Part shown: positions 8,740 to 17,248 of the stretch, piece by piece | Layout of the letters: each line of letters starts with the position of its first letter | How positions within the stretch are numbered: position 1 is the first letter of the stretch | Source: Hymenobacter sp. CRA2 | Lineage (GTDB): Bacteria > Bacteroidota > Bacteroidia > Cytophagales > Hymenobacteraceae | Assembly: GCF_002007105.1 (NCBI RefSeq) | Contig: NZ_MVBC01000022.1 | Span: 1 to 64,000 of the forward strand | DNA length: 64,000 nt | Direction of reading: 5' to 3' | Notes under the pieces: model-generated | Database searches by the model: none | The model's input: only the letters and a program-made list of their open reading frames with translations | What the model was told of the DNA's origin: nothing | Translations under genes and position numbers: made by a program

Positions 8740-8763
8740 CGTTTATTAGACCTTCTGTGGTTT

Positions 8764-9624
8764 CTACTCTGCCGCGGCCATTTCCACGTGGTAGTCCACC
8801 AGCGAATCGATAGGGGAGCGGATGATCTTGCCGACTTCCATGCCGTGGGCGCGGGCCACCTGGGCCAGCGCGTCGCGGAAGTTGTAGCCCACCGAGCCCA
8901 CGCAGTTGAAGGAGTAATCCTGGTAGTTGGGGTAGCGCGTCACCAAGTTCTGGAAGAAGGCCTCGAAGCCGTCCACCACGATGTCGCGGCAGTAGCTCAC
9001 GTTGTTGTGGTCGTAGGCAAACTTGCTGAACGACGCCAGGAAGCGGTTGGGCAGCGGCTGGTTGTAGAGGCGGTCGAAGATCTGCTCGTTTTCCAGCTCG
9101 TACTGCTTGTGAAAGGCTTCCTGCAGGCCGTCGGGAAGCAGGCCGCGCATGTAGTCGCGCAGCAGGCGCTTGCCGATCCACGAGCCGGAGCCCTCGTCGC
9201 CGAGGAAGTAGCCCAGCGAGTCGATGTTGTGCGCAATGTCCTTGCCGTCGTAAATGGCGGAGTTGGTGCCCGTGCCGAGGATGGCGGCGAAGCCCGGCTT
9301 GTTGCCCAGCAGCGCGCGGGCCGAGGCCAGCAGGTCGTGGCCCACAAACACATTAGCCAAAGGAAACACCTGCCGCATGGCCCGCTCCACGGTGGCCACG
9401 TTCTGCTCGGTAGAGCAGCCAGCTCCGTAGTAGCTCACCTCACGCACGGCCTGGCGGTTCAGCGTATCGGGCAGGCTCTCGTCGAGCGAGGCCACGATGC
9501 CGGCCGTGTCGATGAAGTAGGGGTTGTAGCCCTCGGTGTTGAAGTGGACGCGCTGGTGCGGGTCCGCGAGGTCGAGCTGGCACCAGCTGGTTTTGGTCGA
9601 GCCGCCGTCGGCAATGAGAATCAT
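8764..9624 (-). CDS. BadF/BadG-type ATPase, probable N-acetylglucosamine/sugar kinase
   Basis: I choose the start at 9624 (MILIADGGSTKTSWCQL) because the ATPase fold begins at once with the phosphate-1 loop DGGSTKT; the longer frame from 9684 adds a non-coding-looking extension. The 286-aa product has the ASKHA features phosphate-2 (AAILGTGTNSAIYDG) and GYFLGDEGSGSWIGKR. This is the pattern of the BadF/BadG/BcrA/BcrD family, whose Bacteroidetes members of this length are annotated as N-acetylglucosamine or glucosamine kinases. It probably phosphorylates a sugar released by the surrounding glucan-use genes or by cell-wall recycling; the substrate is not decidable from sequence. Confidence 0.82.
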   Translation of the reverse strand: MILIADGGSTKTSWCQLDLADPHQRVHFNTEGYNPYFIDTAGIVASLDESLPDTLNRQAVREVSYYGAGCSTEQNVATVERAMRQVFPLANVFVGHDLLASARALLGNKPGFAAILGTGTNSAIYDGKDIAHNIDSLGYFLGDEGSGSWIGKRLLRDYMRGLLPDGLQEAFHKQYELENEQIFDRLYNQPLPNRFLASFSKFAYDHNNVSYCRDIVVDGFEAFFQNLVTRYPNYQDYSFNCVGSVGYNFRDALAQVARAHGMEVGKIIRSPIDSLVDYHVEMAAAE

Positions 9625-9918
9625 AAGTAAAGCGGGGAAGGGTTGCGGTAGCTCATGCCCGCGCCACCAAATCCGGCGCGTCACGAAGGGGCTAAGTTAG
9701 CAGGGGAGCGTAGAAATCGGCACGGCTCAGGACTTGGAAGCGGAGGTTTTTGCGCGGCCTGAGTGACGATTTACCTACTGCTGTGACAACCAGCTTGGAT
9801 GAGTGCAATCCATATGAAAAAATAACGCAACAATGATGTATAGGCTTTGCGTATTATTCAACATATTTCCCCAAGTGCTAAGGCTCTTTCAAAAACTTCC
9901 CACTTTTTCTTACACACC

Positions 9919-11013
9919 ATGAAGTACACCTCTACGCTGTTTAGTACCGCCGCTCTCGCTTTGTGCGCCTTCAGCGCCCAGGCCCAATTTACCATCGATG
10001 GCGTAGCCTCCGCCGCCGAAATGGGCACGGGCGTTGGCAAATACCAGCAAGTGGCCGCTTACTCGGGTACGCACTCCGATGCCGACCGGGGCCTCAAGGC
10101 CTTGTACGTGGGCTACACCGCTACCACGCTGAACCTGATGCTGGTGGCCTCCCCCGAAGCCGTTACCTCGGGGCAGTACAAGGCCCTGATCATGTACCTG
10201 AACACCCCCGGCCGTACGGGCACAGCCCGCGGCACGCGCCTGGCCGGTGGCAGCGAGCCGCTTTCGCCGCTGAAGCACCGGCCCACCATGGATATGGAAG
10301 TCGACTACGGCCTGCGCATGTCCATCGGTCCGAATGCTACCGATGTGTACTTCAGCCGCGTGAACTACACCGCCACTGGGGCCAACGACAGCTACATTGG
10401 CGCCGGCAACAAATCGGGAACCGTGGTGACCGTAACCACCCCCACCGATTTTGCGGGTAGCCGGATGGCCTACTCCAACACGGCCAGCCTCGCGGCCAAT
10501 ACCACCAATACCGGCTGGGAAGTGGAAATTCCGCTGTCGGTACTCGGCAATGGCACGACCCCGCTGGCAGTAGGCGGCCGCGTGGATCTGTTTGCCGCCT
10601 ACACCGATGGCGACGGTGTGTTCACCACCGACGTAATTCCGCAGATTACTGGGCAGACCACCGCGTTGGGGGCTGACCCGAACTTCACCACCATCAACGG
10701 CACGCAGTCGTTGGCTTACGTCATCGGCACCGGTGTGCTGGCCACCCGCCCCGAGGTAGCTGCCAAGCTGCAGTTCGGCGTGTATCCGAACCCGGCCAGC
10801 GGCGCAGCCCGCGTGCAGTACGTGGTGCCGGGTGGGCAGCAGGACGTAGCCCTGACGGTATACAACGCCCTGGGCCAGCAGGTACGTAGCCTGGCCGCCG
10901 GCTCGCAGCTGGGCACGCAGAGCTACGAGCTGGACAAGCTCAGCGCGGGCTCGTACCTGGTGAAGCTGCGCGTAGGCGACCAGACGACCAGCACGAAACT
11001 AGTAGTCCAATAA
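9919..11013 (+). CDS. T9SS-sorted secreted protein, beta-rich, unknown function
   Basis: The start at 9919 (MKYTSTLFSTAALALCAFSAQAQ) gives a signal peptide, whereas the frame opens 24 codons upstream. The 364-aa product begins with FTIDGVASAAEMGTG and contains GLKALYVGYTATTLNLMLVAS, reminiscent of CBM9/DOMON-like beta-sandwich domains that bind sugars (weak resemblance). The C-terminal 80 residues are a T9SS type A sorting domain (VYPNPASGAARV ... TVYNALGQQV ... GSYLVKLRVG ... TKLVVQ). It should be exported through T9SS and anchored or released at the surface. It lies between the sugar kinase and susE, suggesting a glucan-binding surface protein (inference). Confidence 0.8.
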   Translation: MKYTSTLFSTAALALCAFSAQAQFTIDGVASAAEMGTGVGKYQQVAAYSGTHSDADRGLKALYVGYTATTLNLMLVASPEAVTSGQYKALIMYLNTPGRTGTARGTRLAGGSEPLSPLKHRPTMDMEVDYGLRMSIGPNATDVYFSRVNYTATGANDSYIGAGNKSGTVVTVTTPTDFAGSRMAYSNTASLAANTTNTGWEVEIPLSVLGNGTTPLAVGGRVDLFAAYTDGDGVFTTDVIPQITGQTTALGADPNFTTINGTQSLAYVIGTGVLATRPEVAAKLQFGVYPNPASGAARVQYVVPGGQQDVALTVYNALGQQVRSLAAGSQLGTQSYELDKLSAGSYLVKLRVGDQTTSTKLVVQ

Positions 11014-11035
11014 TCCTAACCTTGTTGTATAATAG

Positions 11036-11065
11036 AAAAGGGGGCACGTCTCAGGTGCCCTTTTT
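11036..11065 (+). terminator. Intrinsic terminator
   Basis: GGGCAC and GTGCCC pair around a short loop and are flanked by AAAAGG and TTTTT, 23 bases after the stop of the T9SS-sorted protein. Confidence 0.75.
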
Positions 11066-11215
11066 CTATGGCCGGTAAAGTATGGTGAAGCGCATTGCCA
11101 AAACTAACCAGGCCAGGCTGTGCCCAGAAAGCCAGCGCGTACTTGAAGCAGATGGCACGAGAAACAGCACCATGTTCGGCTTTCCTGGCTCATAAGTCTG
11201 TAATGACTGGAAAAC

Positions 11216-11243
11216 AAAAAAGCCCCGCGAGCGGGGCTTTTTT
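11216..11243 (-). terminator. Intrinsic terminator of the susC-D-E genes
   Basis: AAAAAAGCCCCGC pairs perfectly with GCGGGGCTTTTTT around a tiny loop. On the minus strand it lies about 20 bases past the susE stop and ends in a T-run. Confidence 0.88.
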
Positions 11244-11262
11244 GTTGTGTGTCACGGCAATC

Positions 11263-12057
11263 CTAGCGGCGCGTGAGCGTAAAGGTAGGCTTGGGAGTAG
11301 CGTTCAGGTCCAGCTTGATGGTATAGTTGCCTGCGGCAGCTACCGTGATGTTGGCGCCGTTCAGTTCCAGGGCGCCATCAGCGCCGTCGTCGCCGTAGTT
11401 GGTGCCCCAGTCGCGGTTGCGGCGGAACTTGAATTCACCGGCGTTCAGCGCGCGCGTGGTGCCGTAAGTACGCGTATCGCAGTCGTAAGTCAGCACTACG
11501 TCGGTGTCCCAGTCAACGCCGGCCGGGCCGATAATGGACCACACGATTTCCGCACCGCTAGCGTCGCGCGGGGCAACGCACACCCGGTAGGCGGTAGCCG
11601 TCAGGGGCAGCACTTCCGAGTAGAGCGGGGCGTTGGCGGCGTAGCTGGCGCGCAGGCGGGCCTCCAGCGGAGTCGCCGTGCCGGGGGCCAGGCCGAGGGT
11701 ATTGAGGCTGGTGTTAAGGGCCTCAACCGTCAGCGCGGTAGTCGGGCCGTTGCCGGCGCTGATGTTGGCCGGCGACGCAAAGTTATTGCCCTGGCGGTCC
11801 AGCTGAATCGTGTAAGTGACAGCGGGCTGGTATTCGCTCGAGGCGTTCTGCCACGAGAACGACGAAATCGGCGTCCAGGTGTAGGTAATAGCCGTTTGAG
11901 CCGCGTTGGCCTGCGTGAGCACCACACTGTTGGTGGAAGCCCTCAGCGTAGGCGAATTGGAAGGCGTAAGGGTTGCTTGGGTTTCATCCTTTTCGCAGGC
12001 CGAAAAGGCGAACAGCACTGCTGCTACCCCCAGGAGCCTAGAGAACCAGTGTTTCAT
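11263..12057 (-). CDS. susE: SusE-like outer-membrane lipoprotein
   Basis: The start at 12057 gives MKHWFSRLLGVAAVLFAFSACEKDE, a lipoprotein signal with the lipobox Cys at position 20; the frame itself opens further upstream. The 264-aa product continues with LRASTNSVVLTQANAAQTAITYTW, the typical first beta-strands of the SusE/SusF N-terminal domain. A second beta-rich domain follows, ending FTLTRR. SusE proteins sit on the outer surface and bind starch beside the SusCD channel. It is the last gene of susC-susD-susE (all minus strand, gaps of 12 and 85 bases). Substrate specificity is inferred from the amylase nearby. Confidence 0.85.
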   Translation of the reverse strand: MKHWFSRLLGVAAVLFAFSACEKDETQATLTPSNSPTLRASTNSVVLTQANAAQTAITYTWTPISSFSWQNASSEYQPAVTYTIQLDRQGNNFASPANISAGNGPTTALTVEALNTSLNTLGLAPGTATPLEARLRASYAANAPLYSEVLPLTATAYRVCVAPRDASGAEIVWSIIGPAGVDWDTDVVLTYDCDTRTYGTTRALNAGEFKFRRNRDWGTNYGDDGADGALELNGANITVAAAGNYTIKLDLNATPKPTFTLTRR

Positions 12058-12142
12058 ATCGTGGGAAATATTGAATGTGGGAATTTGCTTTTTCAGGGGC
12101 TGGCTTTCTCCAGAAGGTAAAGCCAGCCCCACGAAAAGTTGG

Positions 12143-13816
12143 TTAGTAGCCCGGGTTCTGCGGCAGAGCCGGGTTTACTGCCCGGTCGGAAGCCGGAATG
12201 GGGTACAGGGCGCGGAACGTTTCTACGCCACGGCCGCCCGGCGTGCCACCCTTCCAAGGCCACAGGTAGGTGCCCTCCGTAAACTTGCCGTAGCGGATGA
12301 GGTCCGTGCGGCGGAAGCCTTCCCAGAACAGCTCGCGGCCGCGCTCATCGAGGATGAAGTCGGTGGTGAGCTGGCCGGCCGTGATGGCGCTGCCCGAGGC
12401 GTTGGCGTAAGCGCGGGCCCGCAGCTGGTTCACGTAGGTCAGGGCCAAGCCAGCGTCGCCCGTGCCGCCGCGCTTCACTGCTTCGGCGTAGTTCAGCATC
12501 ATTTCTGCCAAGCGGATCATCGGGAAGTCCACGCTCGACTGGCTCTGCGAACCGCCCAGCGACACCCCCGTGGAGGTAACGTTGCGGAACTTCACCACGC
12601 CGTAGCCGTCCGTAAACGCGCCGAGGTCGTTGATTTCCAAGTTTTGGCCCTGGGTCCAGAAACGGCCGCGGGTGTCGCGGGCCGTGTCGGCGCCGAACAG
12701 GTTCACCAGGTTCTTGGTGGCGCGCATGCCGCCCCAGCCGCCCTGGGGCATGCCTACTTTGGCTTTCCAGCTAGCGTTGCTGGAGCTGGCCGAGCCGTTC
12801 ACCAGGAAGGTGGTGCCGCCGAAGCTGCGGGTGTTGCCGGCATCGAAGGTCACCGGCCAGATGATTTCGTTGCGGGCCGGGGCCGTGTGGTTGTCGGCCA
12901 GGAACAAGCGGCCGTAAGCCGAAGCGACGTTGCCGGCGGCCGTGGTCGACAGGGCGTAGCCAGGCACGTCAATCACGCGCTTGGCGTAGGTGGCGGCTTC
13001 GGTGTAGCGGGGGGTACCGTTGGTGGCACCCGGCTGGCTGGCCGTGTACACGTTGGCGTTCAGGTACAGGCGGGAGAGCATGCCCCAGGCAGCAGCTTTG
13101 TCCACGCGGCCGTACTCGTTGGTGCGCGGGTCAGCAAAGTCCGGGTCGTTGCTCAGGGCCAGCAGCTCGCTTTCCACGAATTCGAAGATCTGCTGACGGT
13201 TGCGGTACGGCGGCGTAAACACGCCGGCCGGGTCGGTGTCCGTTACGAAGGGGCCACCGCCGTACAGGTCCAGCACGTGGAAGTAAGCCACGGCGCGCAG
13301 GAAGCGGGCCTCAGCGCGGTAGCGCTTGGCGGCAGCCACGTCAGCACCGCTCAGGCGCGAGTTCAGCTTGTCGTCGCTCGATTCGCGGATGAACTCGTTG
13401 GCAATGGCAATTTCGTAGTAGATGCGGTAGTACAGCCCACGGATCAGCGGGTTGGAGGCCGACCAGTTCATGTTGTGCCAGTCGCGCACGCCGGCGTCGC
13501 CCCAGCCCAGCACGGCCTCGTCGGTCGACAGCTCCTGCGCGCTCCACAGCTGGCGGATGTAGTCGGAAGTACCTTCGTCGATACCGCCCACGTCGCCGCC
13601 GCCCGTCGCCAGGTTGTCGTCCGAGCCCAGGCCCGTCACGGCGAAGCCGCCGTACACTTTGGCCAGCACCGAGCGGTAACCGTTCAGGTCCACGTATACC
13701 CGGTCCGGCGTCGTCTCGTACTTGGGTTTCACGTCCAGGTCACAGGACGCAAGGCTGGCCGTGAGGGCCAAGCCCGTGGTGGCTGCTACCAAGCCACGGA
13801 TTAAAACTTTATTCAT
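12143..13816 (-). CDS. susD: SusD/RagB-family nutrient-binding outer-membrane lipoprotein
   Basis: A 557-aa lipoprotein (lipobox ...LTASLASC, Cys about residue 25). It shows the TPR-type helical SusD architecture: an N-terminal SusD-like part (VYVDLNGYRSVLAKVYGGF; YRIYYEIAIANEFI), the AEARFLRAVAYFHVLDLYGGGPFV block, and a C-terminal domain with FPMIRLAEMMLNYAEA and ending ALYPIPASDRAVNPALPQNPGY, which is diagnostic. SusD binds the oligosaccharide and closes over the SusC barrel. It is preceded by susC at 12 bases, so it is cotranscribed. Its likely ligand is an alpha-glucan oligosaccharide, judged from the amylase next door. Confidence 0.96.
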   Translation of the reverse strand: MNKVLIRGLVAATTGLALTASLASCDLDVKPKYETTPDRVYVDLNGYRSVLAKVYGGFAVTGLGSDDNLATGGGDVGGIDEGTSDYIRQLWSAQELSTDEAVLGWGDAGVRDWHNMNWSASNPLIRGLYYRIYYEIAIANEFIRESSDDKLNSRLSGADVAAAKRYRAEARFLRAVAYFHVLDLYGGGPFVTDTDPAGVFTPPYRNRQQIFEFVESELLALSNDPDFADPRTNEYGRVDKAAAWGMLSRLYLNANVYTASQPGATNGTPRYTEAATYAKRVIDVPGYALSTTAAGNVASAYGRLFLADNHTAPARNEIIWPVTFDAGNTRSFGGTTFLVNGSASSSNASWKAKVGMPQGGWGGMRATKNLVNLFGADTARDTRGRFWTQGQNLEINDLGAFTDGYGVVKFRNVTSTGVSLGGSQSQSSVDFPMIRLAEMMLNYAEAVKRGGTGDAGLALTYVNQLRARAYANASGSAITAGQLTTDFILDERGRELFWEGFRRTDLIRYGKFTEGTYLWPWKGGTPGGRGVETFRALYPIPASDRAVNPALPQNPGY

Positions 13817-13828
13817 GGATCGGGTGGG

Positions 13829-16800
13829 TTAGAAGCTGGCGTTCAGGCCGAACGTAAAGGTGCGCGAACGGGGATAGAAGTTGTTGTCAACCCCGTTGAA
13901 AATTTCCGGGTCCAGGCCGCTGTACTTCGTGATGAGGAACACGTTCTGAACAGCAGCGGTCAGGCGAAGATTCGAGCCCTCGCGGAAAATCTTGCCCACG
14001 TTGTAGCCCAGGGTGATGTTTTCGCCACGGATAAACGAGCCGTTCTCCACGTAGTAGTCCGACAGCACCCCCTGGCTGCGGAAGCCGGTTTCGCGGATGT
14101 TCACCGGCAGGTTGCCCAGGAAGCCCGTCGAGGTGTTGGCGTTGGCATAGTTGGCCAGGTTGCCGGCCAGCGAGTTGTACACGTAGTTGCCGGCGTTGGC
14201 GCGCAACACAGCGTTCAGGGTGAAGCGCTTGTAGGCGAAGTTGGTGGTGAAGCCAAACGTAGCCAGTGGGGCGCGCTGCTTGTAGCGGTACAGGTCCTGC
14301 TCGTTCACCGAGCCGTCGCCGTTGCGGTCCACGTACACGCCTTCCAGCGGCTTGCCGTCCTGGTTGTATACCTGCTGGTACACGTAGTAGGCGTTGTTGG
14401 CGTAGCCTACCGAGTTGATCTGGATGTTGGTGCCCGTACCGCCGGGGATACCTTCCACCGGGTAGCCGATGAAGCCTTCCTGCTGGCGGCCAAGGTCCGT
14501 AATCTTGGTTTTGTTGTAGGCCACGTTGAAGTTCACGTCCCAGTTGAAGTTCTCCGTACGCACCGGCACGGCGTTGATGGCCAGTTCCACGCCGCGGTTG
14601 GTCAGCTTGCCCACGTTGCGGTTCAGCTGGTTGCTCAAGCCACCGGCCGGCACAAATACGTTGGCGAACAGGTCTTCGGTTTTCCGCTCGTATACGTCGA
14701 GGGTACCCGAGAGGCGGTTATCCAGCACACCCCAGTCCAGACCTACGTTGAGGGTGGCCGTGGTTTCCCAGCGCAGGTCCGGGTTGTAGCCCGAGGGACG
14801 CTGCGTGGTCACGAAGATGGGGTTGCCGTTGGCATCCACCCCGAACTGGTATTGCACGCCCGAGCGGCCGGTTACGTAGCGCGGCAGCGCGTCGAACGGC
14901 CCGCCGATTTCCTGCTGGCCCGTGAGACCGTAGCCGGCGCGCAGCTTCAGCTCCGTAATGGAGGCCGTGTTGGCGAGGAAGTCTTCGCCCTTGAGGCGCC
15001 AGCCCAGGCCCAAGGCTGGGAAGTAGCCGCTTTGCTCCTTCGGCAGGAAGCGCGAGGTACGGTCGTTACGCACCGTAGCCGTCAGCAGGTAGCGGTCCTT
15101 GATGGAAAGGTTGGCGCGGCCGAAGTAGGACTTCAGCTTGTACGGGTCGTAGTAGCCGGTTACCGTTTGCTCCTGGCCGGCGATGTACGGCGTGGTGCGG
15201 TCGAAGCGGTAAGCCAGGAACAGCGGGCCCTGGTTTTCAAACAGCTGGTAGGAGTAACCTGCCTGCACGTCAAACTTGCTGTTCTCGCCCAGCTGCTTGT
15301 TGTAGGCCAGGTAGAATTCCAGCAGGCGCATGTCTTTATCCTGCTGGAACCGCGAGTAACGGCCGTTCTGGTTGATGTTGGTCGCGTCGGAGTTGAAGTT
15401 GCCGAAGTCCGTCACCGAGTTGGTGGTCGAGCCGGAACCGCGCGAGAGGTCGGTGGCCAGGTTCAGGTTGGCGCGCAGCTCGGGCAGGAAGTGGAACTTG
15501 TAGTCCAGCTGCACGTTGCCGATGAAGCGCTTCACGTCGCTGACGTTGCGCGTGTTGCGCAGGGCCGCTACCGGGTTGCCGGGGGCCAGCGTCAGCGGCA
15601 CGCCGGTGGGCGTCAGGTACTGGTAGTAGCCGCCGAAGGGGGCAAACTGAGCTTCCGACGAGCGGACCGGCTGCGTCGGGTCGAAGAAGATAGCGTTGCC
15701 GATGGCGCCGTTATCGATGAAGCGGTTCTGCAGCTGCGTGCCCTTGGCGTTTACGTCGATGCGCAGGTGGCCGTCGAGGATAACCGGCGACAGGGTAATG
15801 GAGCCGGTGTTACGCTTCAGGTTGTTAGTCTGGACGATACCGTCCTGGTACAGGTTGCCGTAGGAAACGCGGAAGGGCAGTTTGCCCAGGTTGCCGGTCA
15901 GGCTAATGTTGTTGTCGTACGTGGCGGCCGAGCGGAAAATCTCGTCCTGCCAGTTCGTGTTGGCGGCGCCCAGCGTGGCCACCTGCGAAGCCATGCCATT
16001 GGCCTGGATCAGCGAGCGGAACTCATCGGCGCCCAGCACTTCGTAGGTCCGGAAGGGCTTCGAAATGGACGTCTGCGAGGACAAGTTCACCGTCAGCTTT
16101 TCGCCCTGCACGCCGCGCTTGGTGGTGATGAGGATTACGCCGTTGGAGGCGCGGTTACCGTAGATGGCCAGCGCCGAAGCGTCTTTCAGCACCGTCACCG
16201 ACTCGATGTCGTTCGGGTTGATCAGCGTCAGCGGGTTGCTGGCGCCGCTGATGCCGCCTTTGTCCACCGGCACACCGTCGATTACGAACAGCGGGTCGTT
16301 GTTGGCGTTCAGCGACGAGCCGCCGCGGATACGGATGCTGTTGGCCGAGCCCGGGGCGCCGCCGCCGGTGGTGATGTTCACGCCGGCGATTTTACCCTGC
16401 ACCAGTTGCTCGGGGTTGGTCACCTGGCCCGGCACGAAGTCCTTCGCCTGCACGGAGGCAATGGAGCCCGTCACGTCCTGGCGACGCTGCACGCCGTAGC
16501 CTACTACCACGGCTTCGCTCAGCAGGGTGGTGTTTTCGCCCAGCGTGATGTCCTTCACGTTGGTGGTTTGGCCGTTGGTCACGTTCACCGGAATGCGTTG
16601 CGTGGAATAGCCCACGAACGAGGTCAGTACCGTCTGCTGGCCGGCGGGCACGTTCTGAATCAGAAACTGCCCCTCCGCGTTGGTGGAGCTGCCCAGCTGC
16701 GTGCCTTCGATCATTACAGTTACGCCCGGTAGGGCCTGCTGCTTTTCATCGAGTACGCGGCCGCTCACGGTGCCCTGAGCGGCCGCACTCAATGTGCAAC

Positions 16801-16849
16801 AGATAAAAAAGAGCAGAAACCAAAGTTTCGGCAGGTAGGATTGCTTCAT
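13829..16849 (-). CDS. susC: SusC/RagA-family TonB-dependent outer-membrane transporter
   Basis: A 1006-aa protein, the usual SusC size. Signal peptide (MKQSYLPKLWFLLFFICCTLSAAAQG), then a CarboxypepD_reg-like domain (about 27-110, GTVSGRVLDEKQQALPGVTV). A plug follows (VVVGYGVQRRQDVTGSIASV; SIRIRGGSSLNANNDPLFVI), then a 22-strand barrel with the typical final strand FTFGLNASF. Residues VVVGYG and VIDGVPV are SusC hallmarks. It imports oligosaccharides using TonB energy, together with SusD and SusE encoded behind it. There is no STN domain, so it is not expected to signal to an anti-sigma factor. It is divergent from the esterase; the 399-base gap probably holds the control region. Confidence 0.96.
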   Translation of the reverse strand: MKQSYLPKLWFLLFFICCTLSAAAQGTVSGRVLDEKQQALPGVTVMIEGTQLGSSTNAEGQFLIQNVPAGQQTVLTSFVGYSTQRIPVNVTNGQTTNVKDITLGENTTLLSEAVVVGYGVQRRQDVTGSIASVQAKDFVPGQVTNPEQLVQGKIAGVNITTGGGAPGSANSIRIRGGSSLNANNDPLFVIDGVPVDKGGISGASNPLTLINPNDIESVTVLKDASALAIYGNRASNGVILITTKRGVQGEKLTVNLSSQTSISKPFRTYEVLGADEFRSLIQANGMASQVATLGAANTNWQDEIFRSAATYDNNISLTGNLGKLPFRVSYGNLYQDGIVQTNNLKRNTGSITLSPVILDGHLRIDVNAKGTQLQNRFIDNGAIGNAIFFDPTQPVRSSEAQFAPFGGYYQYLTPTGVPLTLAPGNPVAALRNTRNVSDVKRFIGNVQLDYKFHFLPELRANLNLATDLSRGSGSTTNSVTDFGNFNSDATNINQNGRYSRFQQDKDMRLLEFYLAYNKQLGENSKFDVQAGYSYQLFENQGPLFLAYRFDRTTPYIAGQEQTVTGYYDPYKLKSYFGRANLSIKDRYLLTATVRNDRTSRFLPKEQSGYFPALGLGWRLKGEDFLANTASITELKLRAGYGLTGQQEIGGPFDALPRYVTGRSGVQYQFGVDANGNPIFVTTQRPSGYNPDLRWETTATLNVGLDWGVLDNRLSGTLDVYERKTEDLFANVFVPAGGLSNQLNRNVGKLTNRGVELAINAVPVRTENFNWDVNFNVAYNKTKITDLGRQQEGFIGYPVEGIPGGTGTNIQINSVGYANNAYYVYQQVYNQDGKPLEGVYVDRNGDGSVNEQDLYRYKQRAPLATFGFTTNFAYKRFTLNAVLRANAGNYVYNSLAGNLANYANANTSTGFLGNLPVNIRETGFRSQGVLSDYYVENGSFIRGENITLGYNVGKIFREGSNLRLTAAVQNVFLITKYSGLDPEIFNGVDNNFYPRSRTFTFGLNASF

Positions 16850-17248
16850 GATGACATGAAATGGGTTGTGGGAAAATTGCAGGGACTGGTGAGACGCGGT
16901 CGAAAGAAGCTCTGTAAGCCTCTGTATTTGGTTTTTCTAATGCGTGAGTAGTTACTAAAACTGCCCGACTCATTAATAAACTGCGCAAGATAAAGTTTTG
17001 GTAAAGTCAAACCCAATGAATTGAATCAGTTCCTGGCAATGATTTTTTTACTAGTGGGTAGAGACCTGAAAGCCAGTCAGGCAGGAAAAGCTCGCAACTC
17101 GCGCAAAAAGCAGGGTGTTCAACGTGGTTTCGGGCGGCAAAATTGGCGAATTCAACGCAATCGTGAGTGACCGTTTAATCACTAAGCGAGTGGGCTGTTA
17201 CGGTTTCGCTTAATTATGGCACTTTTACCCGACAAAGTTTCCTGATAT
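16850..17248. promoter_or_regulatory. Divergent control region between susC and the esterase
   Basis: A 399-base AT-richer gap without a gene. It contains an inverted repeat AGTGA-N8-TCACT at 17166-17183, which could be an operator, and on the minus strand a TATCTTG-like box near 16987-16993 that could serve susC. No promoter here fits the Bacteroidetes consensus well, so the details are uncertain. Confidence 0.35.

Noticed and set aside
14852-16732. 626-codon frame antisense to susC
   Set aside because: The susC frame has signal peptide, plug and barrel motifs; the antisense product has none.
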